In this document: in pieces, positions 25,375 to 32,083 of the stretch
How positions within the stretch are numbered: position 1 is the stretch's first letter
Layout: each line of letters starts with the position of its first letter
DNA from: DASYSA01 sp036003885
GTDB taxonomy: Bacteria; Acidobacteriota; Blastocatellia; UBA7656
Direction: 5' to 3'
Length of the DNA stretch: 35,636 bases
Assembly (NCBI GenBank): GCA_036003885.1
Contig: DASYSA010000716.1
Span: forward strand, 1-35,636
Notes under the pieces: generated by a model
Database searches by the model: none
What the model was told of the DNA's origin: nothing
Seen by the model: only the letters and a program-made list of their open reading frames with translations
Translations under genes and position numbers: made by a program

Positions 25375-25896
25375 TCAGATTGGTGGTTCAGTGAAGAAGT
25401 CTGACTTTTGCAGCACGTAACCAAAGAACAGTTCTCTGCTGATGCTTCGAGCCTCATCGCACACGGCGGGAGGACTGCATAGTTCGGCAAGCTGCAACAA
25501 AACCGCTTTGGCTGCGCCTCGCAGAGCAAGCTTCTTTGTGAACAACTCCGCCTTTAGACCGTCGGCGACGTCTGTAGCTTTGCGCGCTCCGGACATCTTC
25601 AGCTCCTCGCACAACAAAGCGATCTTTTCGCGGTCATAGTTCTCATTAAATGGAACTCCGACTTTTGATGCGCCGAGCTTGATGTGCCGTTCCTTTGGAA
25701 GAACTTCCCGATCTACTCGCTGAAAGATCTCGTCCATCTTTTCATCAACAATCGAACGCCTGTATCTGGAGAGACCGTGCCCTGACCACAGTATTGTGTA
25801 CTCCTCGTTGGTTATGGAGGTGACCACACCAGTGCCGTAGCGGGTGTTGATTCCGGAATCCTTGTGAACAAGGACGTCGCCCATCTTCATCTTCAT
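25375..25896 (-). CDS. Hypothetical protein with small beta-type N-terminal domain
   Basis: Unassigned 173-residue protein. Residues 5-60 (MGDVLVHKDSGINTRYGTGV, then TILWSGHGLSRYRRSIV) resemble the small beta-barrel layout of CarD/Tudor/SH3-like domains. The similarity is weak and judged by eye. The rest is helical, with RHIKLGASKVGVPFNENY and a region with AVLLQLAELC. It has two cysteines near the C-terminus (LCSPPAVC). The start is the ATG at 25894-25896 with GGAGG four bases upstream; an 11-codon extension is possible. It is preceded 77 bases upstream on the same strand by another small gene, so they may share a transcript. Confidence 0.72.
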   Translation of the reverse strand: MKMKMGDVLVHKDSGINTRYGTGVVTSITNEEYTILWSGHGLSRYRRSIVDEKMDEIFQRVDREVLPKERHIKLGASKVGVPFNENYDREKIALLCEELKMSGARKATDVADGLKAELFTKKLALRGAAKAVLLQLAELCSPPAVCDEARSISRELFFGYVLQKSDFFTEPPI

Positions 25897-25973
25897 ATTT
25901 CCTCCGCGTGATGTTATCTGTGCAGCCATGCTGGTTCCTCCACTCTTCTATCGAGCCAGACAATAGTCTCAGT

Positions 25974-26234
25974 CTAGGACCTGAGCGCCTTGATGCCGAC
26001 GTAGGTCAGCCTGATGTTCGTCATTCTAAAAGGAGTGCTGGTCGCACACTTGGTTACCAGGTCGCCGCTGATCAATCCCTGAGTCTTCATCAGGAGAAGG
26101 TATTCGAGGATCTCGCCTTCCTCGGAGAGGTGTTTCAGGTGACCGTTGTGTACCGGCAGAACTCCGTGACTCAAGCTCGCTTCAATCTCCTGCAGGATCG
26201 TATGAATAAGCTTTTGATCTAACGTAGTAATCAT
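25974..26234 (-). CDS. Small winged-helix-like protein (DUF2513-like)
   Basis: Protein of 86 residues. The pattern LIHTILQEIEA, then HLKHLSEEGEILEYLLLMK, TQGLISGDL and RLTYVGIKAL resembles DUF2513-type proteins, which are small winged-helix-like folds sometimes found near phage and regulatory genes. The match is from memory of the pattern and is moderate. The start is the ATG at 26232-26234; the upstream ribosome site (AGGG) is weak. It lies between the desaturase gene and the preceding hypothetical gene on the same strand. Function unknown, perhaps DNA-binding. Confidence 0.65.
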   Translation of the reverse strand: MITTLDQKLIHTILQEIEASLSHGVLPVHNGHLKHLSEEGEILEYLLLMKTQGLISGDLVTKCATSTPFRMTNIRLTYVGIKALRS

Positions 26235-26346
26235 TTCGGTTGCCCTGCTCTCACGCCCTCAAATCGCCGCGCACCTTGGGAAGCGCTCATATTTCAGTGA
26301 CGGCCGGCAAGACCAGCGCGAGACCGTCGGATCGGCGCTTCCGAGT

Positions 26347-27216
26347 CTAGGTTGTCTGCCGCGCTTCCTTGAGAGCCTCTCTCGTCGGTTTGACATCGCT
26401 TGCCAGCTTGAGAGCTTTGAGAGCCCAGATCACATACCATCCAACGTCAATCTGCCGCCAATCGCGTCCGAAGCGGGCCGCATTCGCATCGGAGTGGTGA
26501 TTCTGATGCCAGTTCTCGCCCCAGGCGCCGAGTTGCAATGGTCCGAGCCACCAGATGTTCCGACTGGAGTCCACTCCTTCAGGAAGACCCGGCGACATGT
26601 GAAGCAGGCTATTGACGAACATCTGGAAGTGCAGCGTGTAAACCAGCCGGATCGCGCCGAGCCAGAAGAAGGCCTCCCATCCGAAGGCCATGCCAAAGAC
26701 CAACGAAACGGCAATGATTGGAATCTGGAGTCGCATCCATATCCTGTACCTGGGCTTGTCCAGATCAGGACACCACCGGGGGATCTCCGAGCCGGACCAC
26801 TGATAGACCCACTTTATGTGGGCCCACCAGAACCCCCCGTGACGCGGACTCGAAACATCTTCCGCCGTATCCGCCTTCGCATGGTGATGGCGGTGATTGG
26901 CCACCCAGGTCAATGGCGCTCCGGATGCATTGAAGATGGTGAAGAATATGAGAATGTCCTCGACCACGTTGTTCAATTTCAAGGAGCGGTGCGCAAGGCA
27001 CCGGTGGTAACAGACCGATGTTCCAATCCCGCCGATCGAGGCGATCGCCAGTGTCACCAGCAACACGCGCCAGCCTGGCAATGGAAACAAGATTAATCCC
27101 AGCACCGCGACCACGTGAACCAGAACGATGTAGAATAAGACCGGACCGTTCCCCTTCGAATATTGCCACCAGGGGCGGGTCCAGGGTTGCTCCTCAATTA
27201 ACTGTGTTGATCTCAT
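26347..27216 (-). CDS. Membrane fatty-acid (acyl-CoA type) desaturase
   Basis: Di-iron membrane enzyme of 289 residues that introduces a cis double bond (probably delta-9) into acyl chains, adjusting membrane fluidity. All three histidine boxes are present: HRCLAH (71-76), HRHHH (108-112) and HQNHH (237-241). Hydrophobic helices lie near 24-45, 51-68, 84-104 and 170-200. It needs an electron donor, which is not encoded next door. The start ATG at 27214-27216 has only a weak AGG nearby. It fits the neighbouring cold and RNA-handling genes as a membrane adaptation to temperature, though coregulation is not shown. Confidence 0.93.
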   Translation of the reverse strand: MRSTQLIEEQPWTRPWWQYSKGNGPVLFYIVLVHVVAVLGLILFPLPGWRVLLVTLAIASIGGIGTSVCYHRCLAHRSLKLNNVVEDILIFFTIFNASGAPLTWVANHRHHHAKADTAEDVSSPRHGGFWWAHIKWVYQWSGSEIPRWCPDLDKPRYRIWMRLQIPIIAVSLVFGMAFGWEAFFWLGAIRLVYTLHFQMFVNSLLHMSPGLPEGVDSSRNIWWLGPLQLGAWGENWHQNHHSDANAARFGRDWRQIDVGWYVIWALKALKLASDVKPTREALKEARQTT

Positions 27217-27318
27217 CTCTCGTGCCTACTCTCTCATGCGCCTGCTTAATTATCCCTCGGGCTTGAATTTCGAATCGAGATCCTCTCCATACGAATTCCT
27301 GTGTTGCGGTGGTCGATG

Positions 27319-27579
27319 CTACCGCTTTACGAACCAGATTCCAGTGATTGTCGCGCCTCGCGCATCGGCCACTTGTGTGGCCTCCTCGAAGCTCTCGGCA
27401 TAACGCCCTTCGGTTCTGAGAGTGCGCAGATAATCCGATCCGAATCTGCAACCGGGTCCGAGCATTGTGAAGGTTTCGCCCACCTGAAAAGCGTAGGGTT
27501 CCTCGCCATCGTCCAGACGTCCTCTGGCGTCTTTGAGATCAACTAAATTGGTCATCATACTTTCGACCGCCTTTTCCAT
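27319..27579 (-). CDS. Hypothetical small protein
   Basis: Unassigned 86-residue soluble protein (MEKAVESMMTNLVDLKDA at the start, GETFTMLGPGCRFGSDYLR in the middle, GATITGIWFVKR at the end). I start at the ATG at 27577-27579. The frame continues to a TTG at 27630, and MM seven codons later is another option. No ribosome site is strong. The sequence is balanced and protein-like in composition, with a folded look, but the family is unknown. It lies upstream of the desaturase gene on the same strand. Confidence 0.5.
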   Translation of the reverse strand: MEKAVESMMTNLVDLKDARGRLDDGEEPYAFQVGETFTMLGPGCRFGSDYLRTLRTEGRYAESFEEATQVADARGATITGIWFVKR

Positions 27580-27953
27580 TGGATGCTCTTCACGTCTCTG
27601 ATCGTGGTAAGAAGTGAAGAATGATGTCAACGTTGCGACACTGATCTGTCGCGATCTTTGCGGGGAGCATTCGCAACTTGGTTGCTAGGGTGTTTGGATG
27701 GCGCCGACATTGGGTAGCCCCACAAAGTGGCATTCTGTGGAGTCATACCGGCTACCACTCAGACCGGATGGCTTTCTACATTGTTGCAGACACATCAAGA
27801 CTATCCTGTGAGGGGGCTAATGGTCAAGCCAAAGCACATGCCAGTCAGTTAGAACTCGCACGAGCACATGCTGCGTGCGTGGGTTACACGCAAGTTCAGG
27901 CCGCCGTCAGTCTGCTCCCACAGGCACCCGAGCCGGAACCAGCGCTCCGTCGC
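27580..27953. other. Intergenic region, nothing assigned
   Basis: About 370 bases between the small hypothetical gene and the infA stop, both on the minus strand. A 108-codon plus frame here (27678-28004) runs into antisense infA and has no ribosome site or protein-like pattern. No repeats were seen. Confidence 0.45.
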
Positions 27954-28175
27954 CTAGCTCCTGTGGCGATAGGTTATGCGTCCCTTCGTCAGGTCGTAGG
28001 GTGACAACTCGACGCTCACCCTGTCCCCCGCGAGGACCTTGATGTAGTGCTTGCGCATCTTGCCCGCCAGATGAGCAAGAATCTCATGCCCTTCCGCTAT
28101 CCTCACTTTGAAGGTAGCATTTCCGGTGCATTCTACTACAGTCCCATCAACGGGAATCATGTCTTCTTTTGGAAT
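27954..28175 (-). CDS. infA: Translation initiation factor IF-1, probable ATT start
   Basis: S1-like OB-fold protein that binds the ribosomal A site during initiation. The conserved body is present (VDGTVVECTGNATFKVRIAE, GHEILAHLAGKMRKHYIKVL, GDRVSVELSPYDLTKGRITY). The usual N-terminus M-[AP]-K-E-D appears here as I-P-K-E-D, so the codon in the initiator position (28173-28175) is ATT. AGAGG lies 7 bases upstream at ideal spacing. This gives 73 residues, the family norm being about 72. Alternatives are the ATG at 28158-28160 (68 residues, poor ribosome site) and an upstream GTG at 28221-28223 (89 residues). The gene is downstream of the helicase on the same strand. Confidence 0.92.
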   Translation of the reverse strand: MPKEDMIPVDGTVVECTGNATFKVRIAEGHEILAHLAGKMRKHYIKVLAGDRVSVELSPYDLTKGRITYRHRS

Positions 28176-28315
28176 GGCATCACCTCTTTCTTCGTGAAGC
28201 CCAGGCCCTTGCCCGGGCCCCACGAAAGTTAAGTTTGACCGAACAGCTATTTACTTGAGCCCAACTGCCACAATTTCATATGGGCGCACCAGCCGCCGGC
28301 AGATTGCCACCGCTG

Positions 28316-29533
28316 CTAGCGCGAGGCTCGGCTCGGACTGAACGATCGCGTTGAAGACCAGCGCAGCCGGGCGATCTCGCTCGACAACTTTATCTGTTCT
28401 TCAGATCTACCATCCGAGAACCCCTTCAGTTTAGCACGCTCCAGCCTTATGCCGGCCGACCGCTCGATAGATTCGAGCAGTTGTTCCTCTTCGGGACTCA
28501 CCAGGGTGAGAGCCGAACCATTGCGGCCCGCGCGAGCCGTGCGACCCACTCGGTGGATGTAGTCGTCACAGGTAGCCGGCACCTCGTAATTGATCACGAA
28601 CGAGATGTCGTCGACATCGATTCCTCGCGCGGCAACATCCGTCGCCACCAGGACGCGCACGCGCCCCGAGCGAAAACTCGCCAGAGCTGTGTTGCGTTGC
28701 GACTGGCTGCGATCCGAATGGAGTGTAGCCACGTTGTGTTTGTTGGCCGTCAGCACGCGCGTTAATCGGTCTGCTCCGCGCCTGGTCTGTGTGAAGACCA
28801 GGAACGACCCTTCGGTATGATGGTCGAGGAGCGAGAGCAACAACGGTATCTTTGCGTGCGAGAGCACCGGGAAGGCCTTTTGAGTAAGGGTCGCCACGGT
28901 TTGAGTAACACGGGTTGCCTCAACTCGCACGTGGTTGGTCAGCATCTCGCGGGCTAACAGCTCCACCGCTCTCGAAAGGGTTGCTGTCAACAACATCGTC
29001 TGACGTTTTTTGGGGACATATCTCATGATCCGCCTGACCTGTGGGAGAAAGCCCATATCAAGCATGCGATCAGCTTCATCGAGCACCAGGACCTCGACGG
29101 CTTTAAGCGAAACGGAGCCACGTTCTATCAAATCATTCAGGCGTCCGGGAGTGGCAATGAGAATATCAATGCCGGTGTGGAGTGCCTTGATCTGCCGCGA
29201 TGCGCTTTCACCGCCGACAACACAGACAGTGCGGATGCCTGTCCCGTGGCTGTAGCTCTTTGCGTTAGCTTCTATTTGAATAGCAAGCTCTCGTGTTGGG
29301 GCAAGAATCAGCGCCCGCAATGCGCCGGTCCCCTTTAGTCGTTGTATGATCGGGAGCAGAAACGCCGCCGTCTTTCCCGAGCCCGTCTCGGCCGAAGCCA
29401 TCAGGTCTCGTCCTTCGAGCGCGGGCGGGATCGCCTTCGCTTGAACTTCAGTGGGCTGGGCTATTCCCAGCCTTGCTATTACATTGACAAGCTGTGCGCA
29501 AACGCCCAGCTCATCAAAACTGCGTAAACTCAT
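28316..29533 (-). CDS. rhlE: DEAD-box RNA helicase (RhlE-type)
   Basis: ATP-dependent RNA helicase of 405 residues. The Q motif region opens with FDELGV (6-11). Walker A is ASAETGSGKT (46-55), PTRELA at 79-84, DEAD at 152-155, the SAT-like motif III is TAT (183-185), and HRVGRTAR (327-334) is motif VI. The short C-terminus (about 70 residues, ending SFSPSRASR) is basic. The start ATG at 29531-29533 follows GAGAG and begins the domain. The frame is open further upstream, but that part is not helicase-like. It is flanked by an RRM protein and IF-1 on the same strand, suggesting a cold-shock or ribosome-assembly role. Confidence 0.93.
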   Translation of the reverse strand: MSLRSFDELGVCAQLVNVIARLGIAQPTEVQAKAIPPALEGRDLMASAETGSGKTAAFLLPIIQRLKGTGALRALILAPTRELAIQIEANAKSYSHGTGIRTVCVVGGESASRQIKALHTGIDILIATPGRLNDLIERGSVSLKAVEVLVLDEADRMLDMGFLPQVRRIMRYVPKKRQTMLLTATLSRAVELLAREMLTNHVRVEATRVTQTVATLTQKAFPVLSHAKIPLLLSLLDHHTEGSFLVFTQTRRGADRLTRVLTANKHNVATLHSDRSQSQRNTALASFRSGRVRVLVATDVAARGIDVDDISFVINYEVPATCDDYIHRVGRTARAGRNGSALTLVSPEEEQLLESIERSAGIRLERAKLKGFSDGRSEEQIKLSSEIARLRWSSTRSFSPSRASR

Positions 29534-29769
29534 GAATCTCTCTTTCGGTGCTGCTTCCGGTGTCCTGTCGTTGTTAACCATGGAAGCAGCGATTGTGTTG
29601 AATCGGTTTGCTGAAGGGCGCAGATTGATTGGCTTGCAAAGGTCTCTTTCGCTTCCTTGCAATCTCTCCGAGCAGCGTGATGGTGAGAAGATGCGGCGAG
29701 GAAAAATCTGATTTATCCCTATCAACGACTCTCTCCATCGATGAACGTGGTTTGGCCTGGCAGCGGCTT

Positions 29770-30090
29770 TCAGTATCCGCCGCGTCCGCCGCTATTGCGA
29801 CCTCCTCCGTAGCCTCCACGGCCGCCGCCGCCGCCCGAACGCTCTTCGCGTGGCCGTGCTTCGTTGACCGTAAGCGCGCGCCCGTTGACTTCGGCGCCAT
29901 TGAACTGTGCGATTGCTTTGTCGGCTTCATCGCCGGCCATCTCCACAAAAGCAAAACCTTTTGAGCGACCTGTATCGCGATCGGTTATGATATTGACGGA
30001 CTCGACCTGGCCGGCCTGCTCAAACAGATTTGTCAGATCTGTTTCTGTGGTTTGATAGGACAAATTTCCAACGTAGATTCTCTTACTCAT
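29770..30090 (-). CDS. Glycine-rich RRM RNA-binding protein
   Basis: Small RNA-binding protein of 106 residues with one RRM (about 3-80). RNP2 is IYVGNL (5-10) and RNP1 is KGFAFVEM (44-51). A Gly/Arg-rich tail follows (85-106, GGGGGRGGYGGG). This architecture matches the bacterial Rbp proteins known from cyanobacteria and others, often cold-induced. The ATG at 30088-30090 has AAGGAG four bases upstream. The helicase gene follows 236 bases downstream on the same strand, a pairing that often marks cold-shock RNA remodelling. Confidence 0.95.
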   Translation of the reverse strand: MSKRIYVGNLSYQTTETDLTNLFEQAGQVESVNIITDRDTGRSKGFAFVEMAGDEADKAIAQFNGAEVNGRALTVNEARPREERSGGGGGRGGYGGGRNSGGRGGY

Positions 30091-30561
30091 GTATCTCCTT
30101 AGATCAGTTGTGAAGGAACTTCCGAGGCTGTGTTGGGAAAGGGAATGAAAAACAGGATCAAACTCTCTCCGCTTAGTAGCGGGAAACTCCTCAAGTCTAA
30201 ATCACCAGCAGCATTCGATCTGCTGGACGAACAAGCAAATAGTAGCACATCGACTCCATAAAGTCTATGATGTCTTGCTCACTAACTTCTTCCTCGGTGA
30301 AAGGCCGGTCTGGCTACCTCTCTTTTTTGAACACCGCATAGAGCCATCGGCTCGGTCCTCTGAGTGCTGCGCGCGCCCGAGCGGACACTCTATCCTCCCC
30401 TGGCAGGGTATTCCCTGCGTGCCTACTCGCGAGATCTGCCGACCGCACGTCATCAAAATTACTTTTGTCTTGACCATTTTCGATACTTCGCGAAGAATCG
30501 GACTCGATACGCCAGGGCGAGAGACTATCTCGTCCAATCCTGGCGGCTCTAAGAGGGAGTT
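30091..30561. other. Divergent leader region with hairpin
   Basis: About 470 bases between the divergent RRM and STAS-like genes. The arms CCAGCAG (30205-30211) and CTGCTGG (30220-30226) with an 8-base loop could form a leader hairpin 115 bases upstream of the RRM start. Long leaders are typical of cold-inducible genes, but nothing here proves it. Open frames lack support. Confidence 0.4.
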
Positions 30562-30957
30562 ATGAAATCAGAGTGGATGACGCACAAGGGGGAACGTTTC
30601 ATCTATTGCGACTTCACGCGCTTCGGGATTGACGTGGAAGGATTGCGCTCGGAGGTCGAAGCGGCGGATAGGCAAATATGTTTGCAGACAGAGAATTCCG
30701 TGTTAGCTTTGGCCGATCTACGCGACACGGTGGCCTCAAAGAAGGTGGTTGACCTGTTTAAGGCGAGCGCTGTTCGGACCAAGAAACATGTCCGAAGGCA
30801 GGCGGTGGTTGGAGTCACAGGTATCCGTAGAGTATTGGCAGAAGCAGTAGCACGGTTTTCACGGCAGCCTATGGTTTTGTTCGATACGGTCGAGGAAGCC
30901 AGAGACTGGTTGGTGAGCAATATGGAAGATACGGGTATCAGAGTAGAAGTGGATTAG
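30562..30957 (+). CDS. STAS/SpoIIAA-like protein
   Basis: Soluble protein of 131 residues with the look of STAS/SEC14 (SpoIIAA-like) single-domain proteins. An N-terminal beta strand (FIYCDFTRFG) precedes a helix. VLALADLRDTVASKKVVDLF, VRRQAVVGVTGIRRV and AEAVARFSRQPMVLFDTVEE are the family-like strands and helices, and the end carries ARDWLVS. The role is unknown; such domains regulate partners by binding or phosphorylation, or bind lipids. The start ATG at 30562-30564 follows AGGGAG. No kinase or phosphatase lies adjacent. Confidence 0.8.
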   Translation: MKSEWMTHKGERFIYCDFTRFGIDVEGLRSEVEAADRQICLQTENSVLALADLRDTVASKKVVDLFKASAVRTKKHVRRQAVVGVTGIRRVLAEAVARFSRQPMVLFDTVEEARDWLVSNMEDTGIRVEVD

Positions 30958-31487
30958 CTCGCAGGATGAAGATCCGCAAGGAAGGCGAGTAGAGCAGCCT
31001 AGTATGGCGCATCATCAGAAGTATCTGGATCGAAATAAATATCGGAGCCCTACCCAATCAGTTAGACGTAAACAAAATCCCAACCAGAGGCATCACCAGA
31101 CGACTGTGGCTTAAATGAAAAATCAGAATCGCAGAATCGAGGGCCTGACCCCATCACTTTTCGCTTGACTCCTAATATCTCGGGCAATACCATACGCAGG
31201 TTACGATTCAAGCCCTCATAGAACGCTTCGCGTGGCCTCTCCCGAGTCGTCGGACAAGCCGCTTGAGGGTTGAAGGTCTATTCGGGGGCGTGGCGGATCG
31301 AAGTGAGTGTCATATCTGCTGGTGGAACGCAGATGAAATCAGCAACCTCACGCTTAGTCTTCGTGGATGGAAAAGGGATGCCACCAGGCAACCCGCCAAA
31401 GTCAGGAAGCGACGTTTGTAGTACTGGGGTAGACGCCGAGACGATGCTGTGGGGTCGATCTTTGGACAATCGAAGGAGGGAGAAAGA
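30958..31487. other. Intergenic region, nothing assigned
   Basis: About 530 bases between two plus-strand genes. A 73-codon plus frame (31270-31491) overlaps the ribosome site and start of the next gene and has no protein-like features. The region is patchier and more AT-rich in its first half. The promoter of the secreted protein should lie toward the right end; I could not place it. Confidence 0.45.
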
Positions 31488-31967
31488 ATGAGGTTAGATT
31501 CGGTGAAGCGTATCGGAGGGATGGCCTTGGAGCTGGCACTGGGAGTCTTGCTGCTGGGAATTGTTTTTGCGGCCTTGAATTCGGCTGACAGCAGAGCGGC
31601 GACCTCCAGGGCGCGCGCAGCCAACAGGGCCGCCTCACCCGTAAGCGCCACTCTCGCTGCGCAGCAGGGCACGATTTGCCTGCAGGATGAGAGCAACGGC
31701 AACTTCATGACGATCGAAAGCACGGGAGCTTACTCGTTTACGAGCTGCAGCACTGGTTTCACCCTTTCAGGCACGGGTGTGTTGAGGATCAAGGGTCTCA
31801 TCACCACGCTCGAGGACGTTAAACCGGACCGTAGAGTCACGGCCACTCTGGATCTGGCGTTGCGACAGGCCAAGGCGGCGGTGCAGACCTACTCGCCGGC
31901 ACGATCATTTACTATCAGGGACAAGAACATCGACAACAACACCTGCGCCTGCGCACAGGCCCAATGA
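31488..31967 (+). CDS. Small secreted protein with Cys-rich end
   Basis: Protein of 159 residues. The N-terminal hydrophobic helix (about 12-30, MALELALGVLLLGIVFAAL) is a signal sequence or anchor. The exported part holds TICLQDESNGNFMTIESTGA, YSFTSCSTGFTLSGTG, RVTATLDLALRQAKAAVQTY and SFTIRDKNIDNNTCACAQAQ. I associate similar LQDxxxGxF and TITDRNxxxNxCxC patterns with uncharacterised exported proteins of Blastocatellia-type acidobacteria; that is recollection, not a search. Four cysteines in the exported part could form disulphides. The ATG at 31488-31490 follows GGAGGG. Function unknown. Confidence 0.82.
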   Translation: MRLDSVKRIGGMALELALGVLLLGIVFAALNSADSRAATSRARAANRAASPVSATLAAQQGTICLQDESNGNFMTIESTGAYSFTSCSTGFTLSGTGVLRIKGLITTLEDVKPDRRVTATLDLALRQAKAAVQTYSPARSFTIRDKNIDNNTCACAQAQ

Positions 31968-31996
31968 GCTCACGCATCAATGTTGGATCAGTTTGA

Positions 31997-32029
31997 TAAC
32001 GGGCTGACTGTGCCGCAGTCGGCCCGTTA
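31997..32029. terminator. Strong hairpin between convergent genes
   Basis: A 14-bp stem (31997-32010 with 32016-32029, one G-T pair) and a 5-base loop lies between the stop codons of the secreted protein (plus) and the O-antigen ligase-like gene (minus). A short T stretch follows on the plus strand. It is likely a bidirectional terminator. Confidence 0.75.
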
Positions 32030-32083
32030 CTATTTGATGCGAGCCTAACCGTCACGTCAACCAGCCTGATGAGCCAGACTGGC

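Noticed and set aside
27678..28004. 108-codon plus frame next to infA
   Set aside because: It runs antisense into the certain infA gene; no ribosome site.
28176..28223. GTG start for a longer 89-residue IF-1
   Set aside because: Adds 16 unconserved residues; no ribosome site suits it, whereas AGAGG suits the ATT.
31270..31491. 73-codon plus frame before the secreted protein
   Set aside because: It overlaps the ribosome site and start of that gene and has no convincing features.
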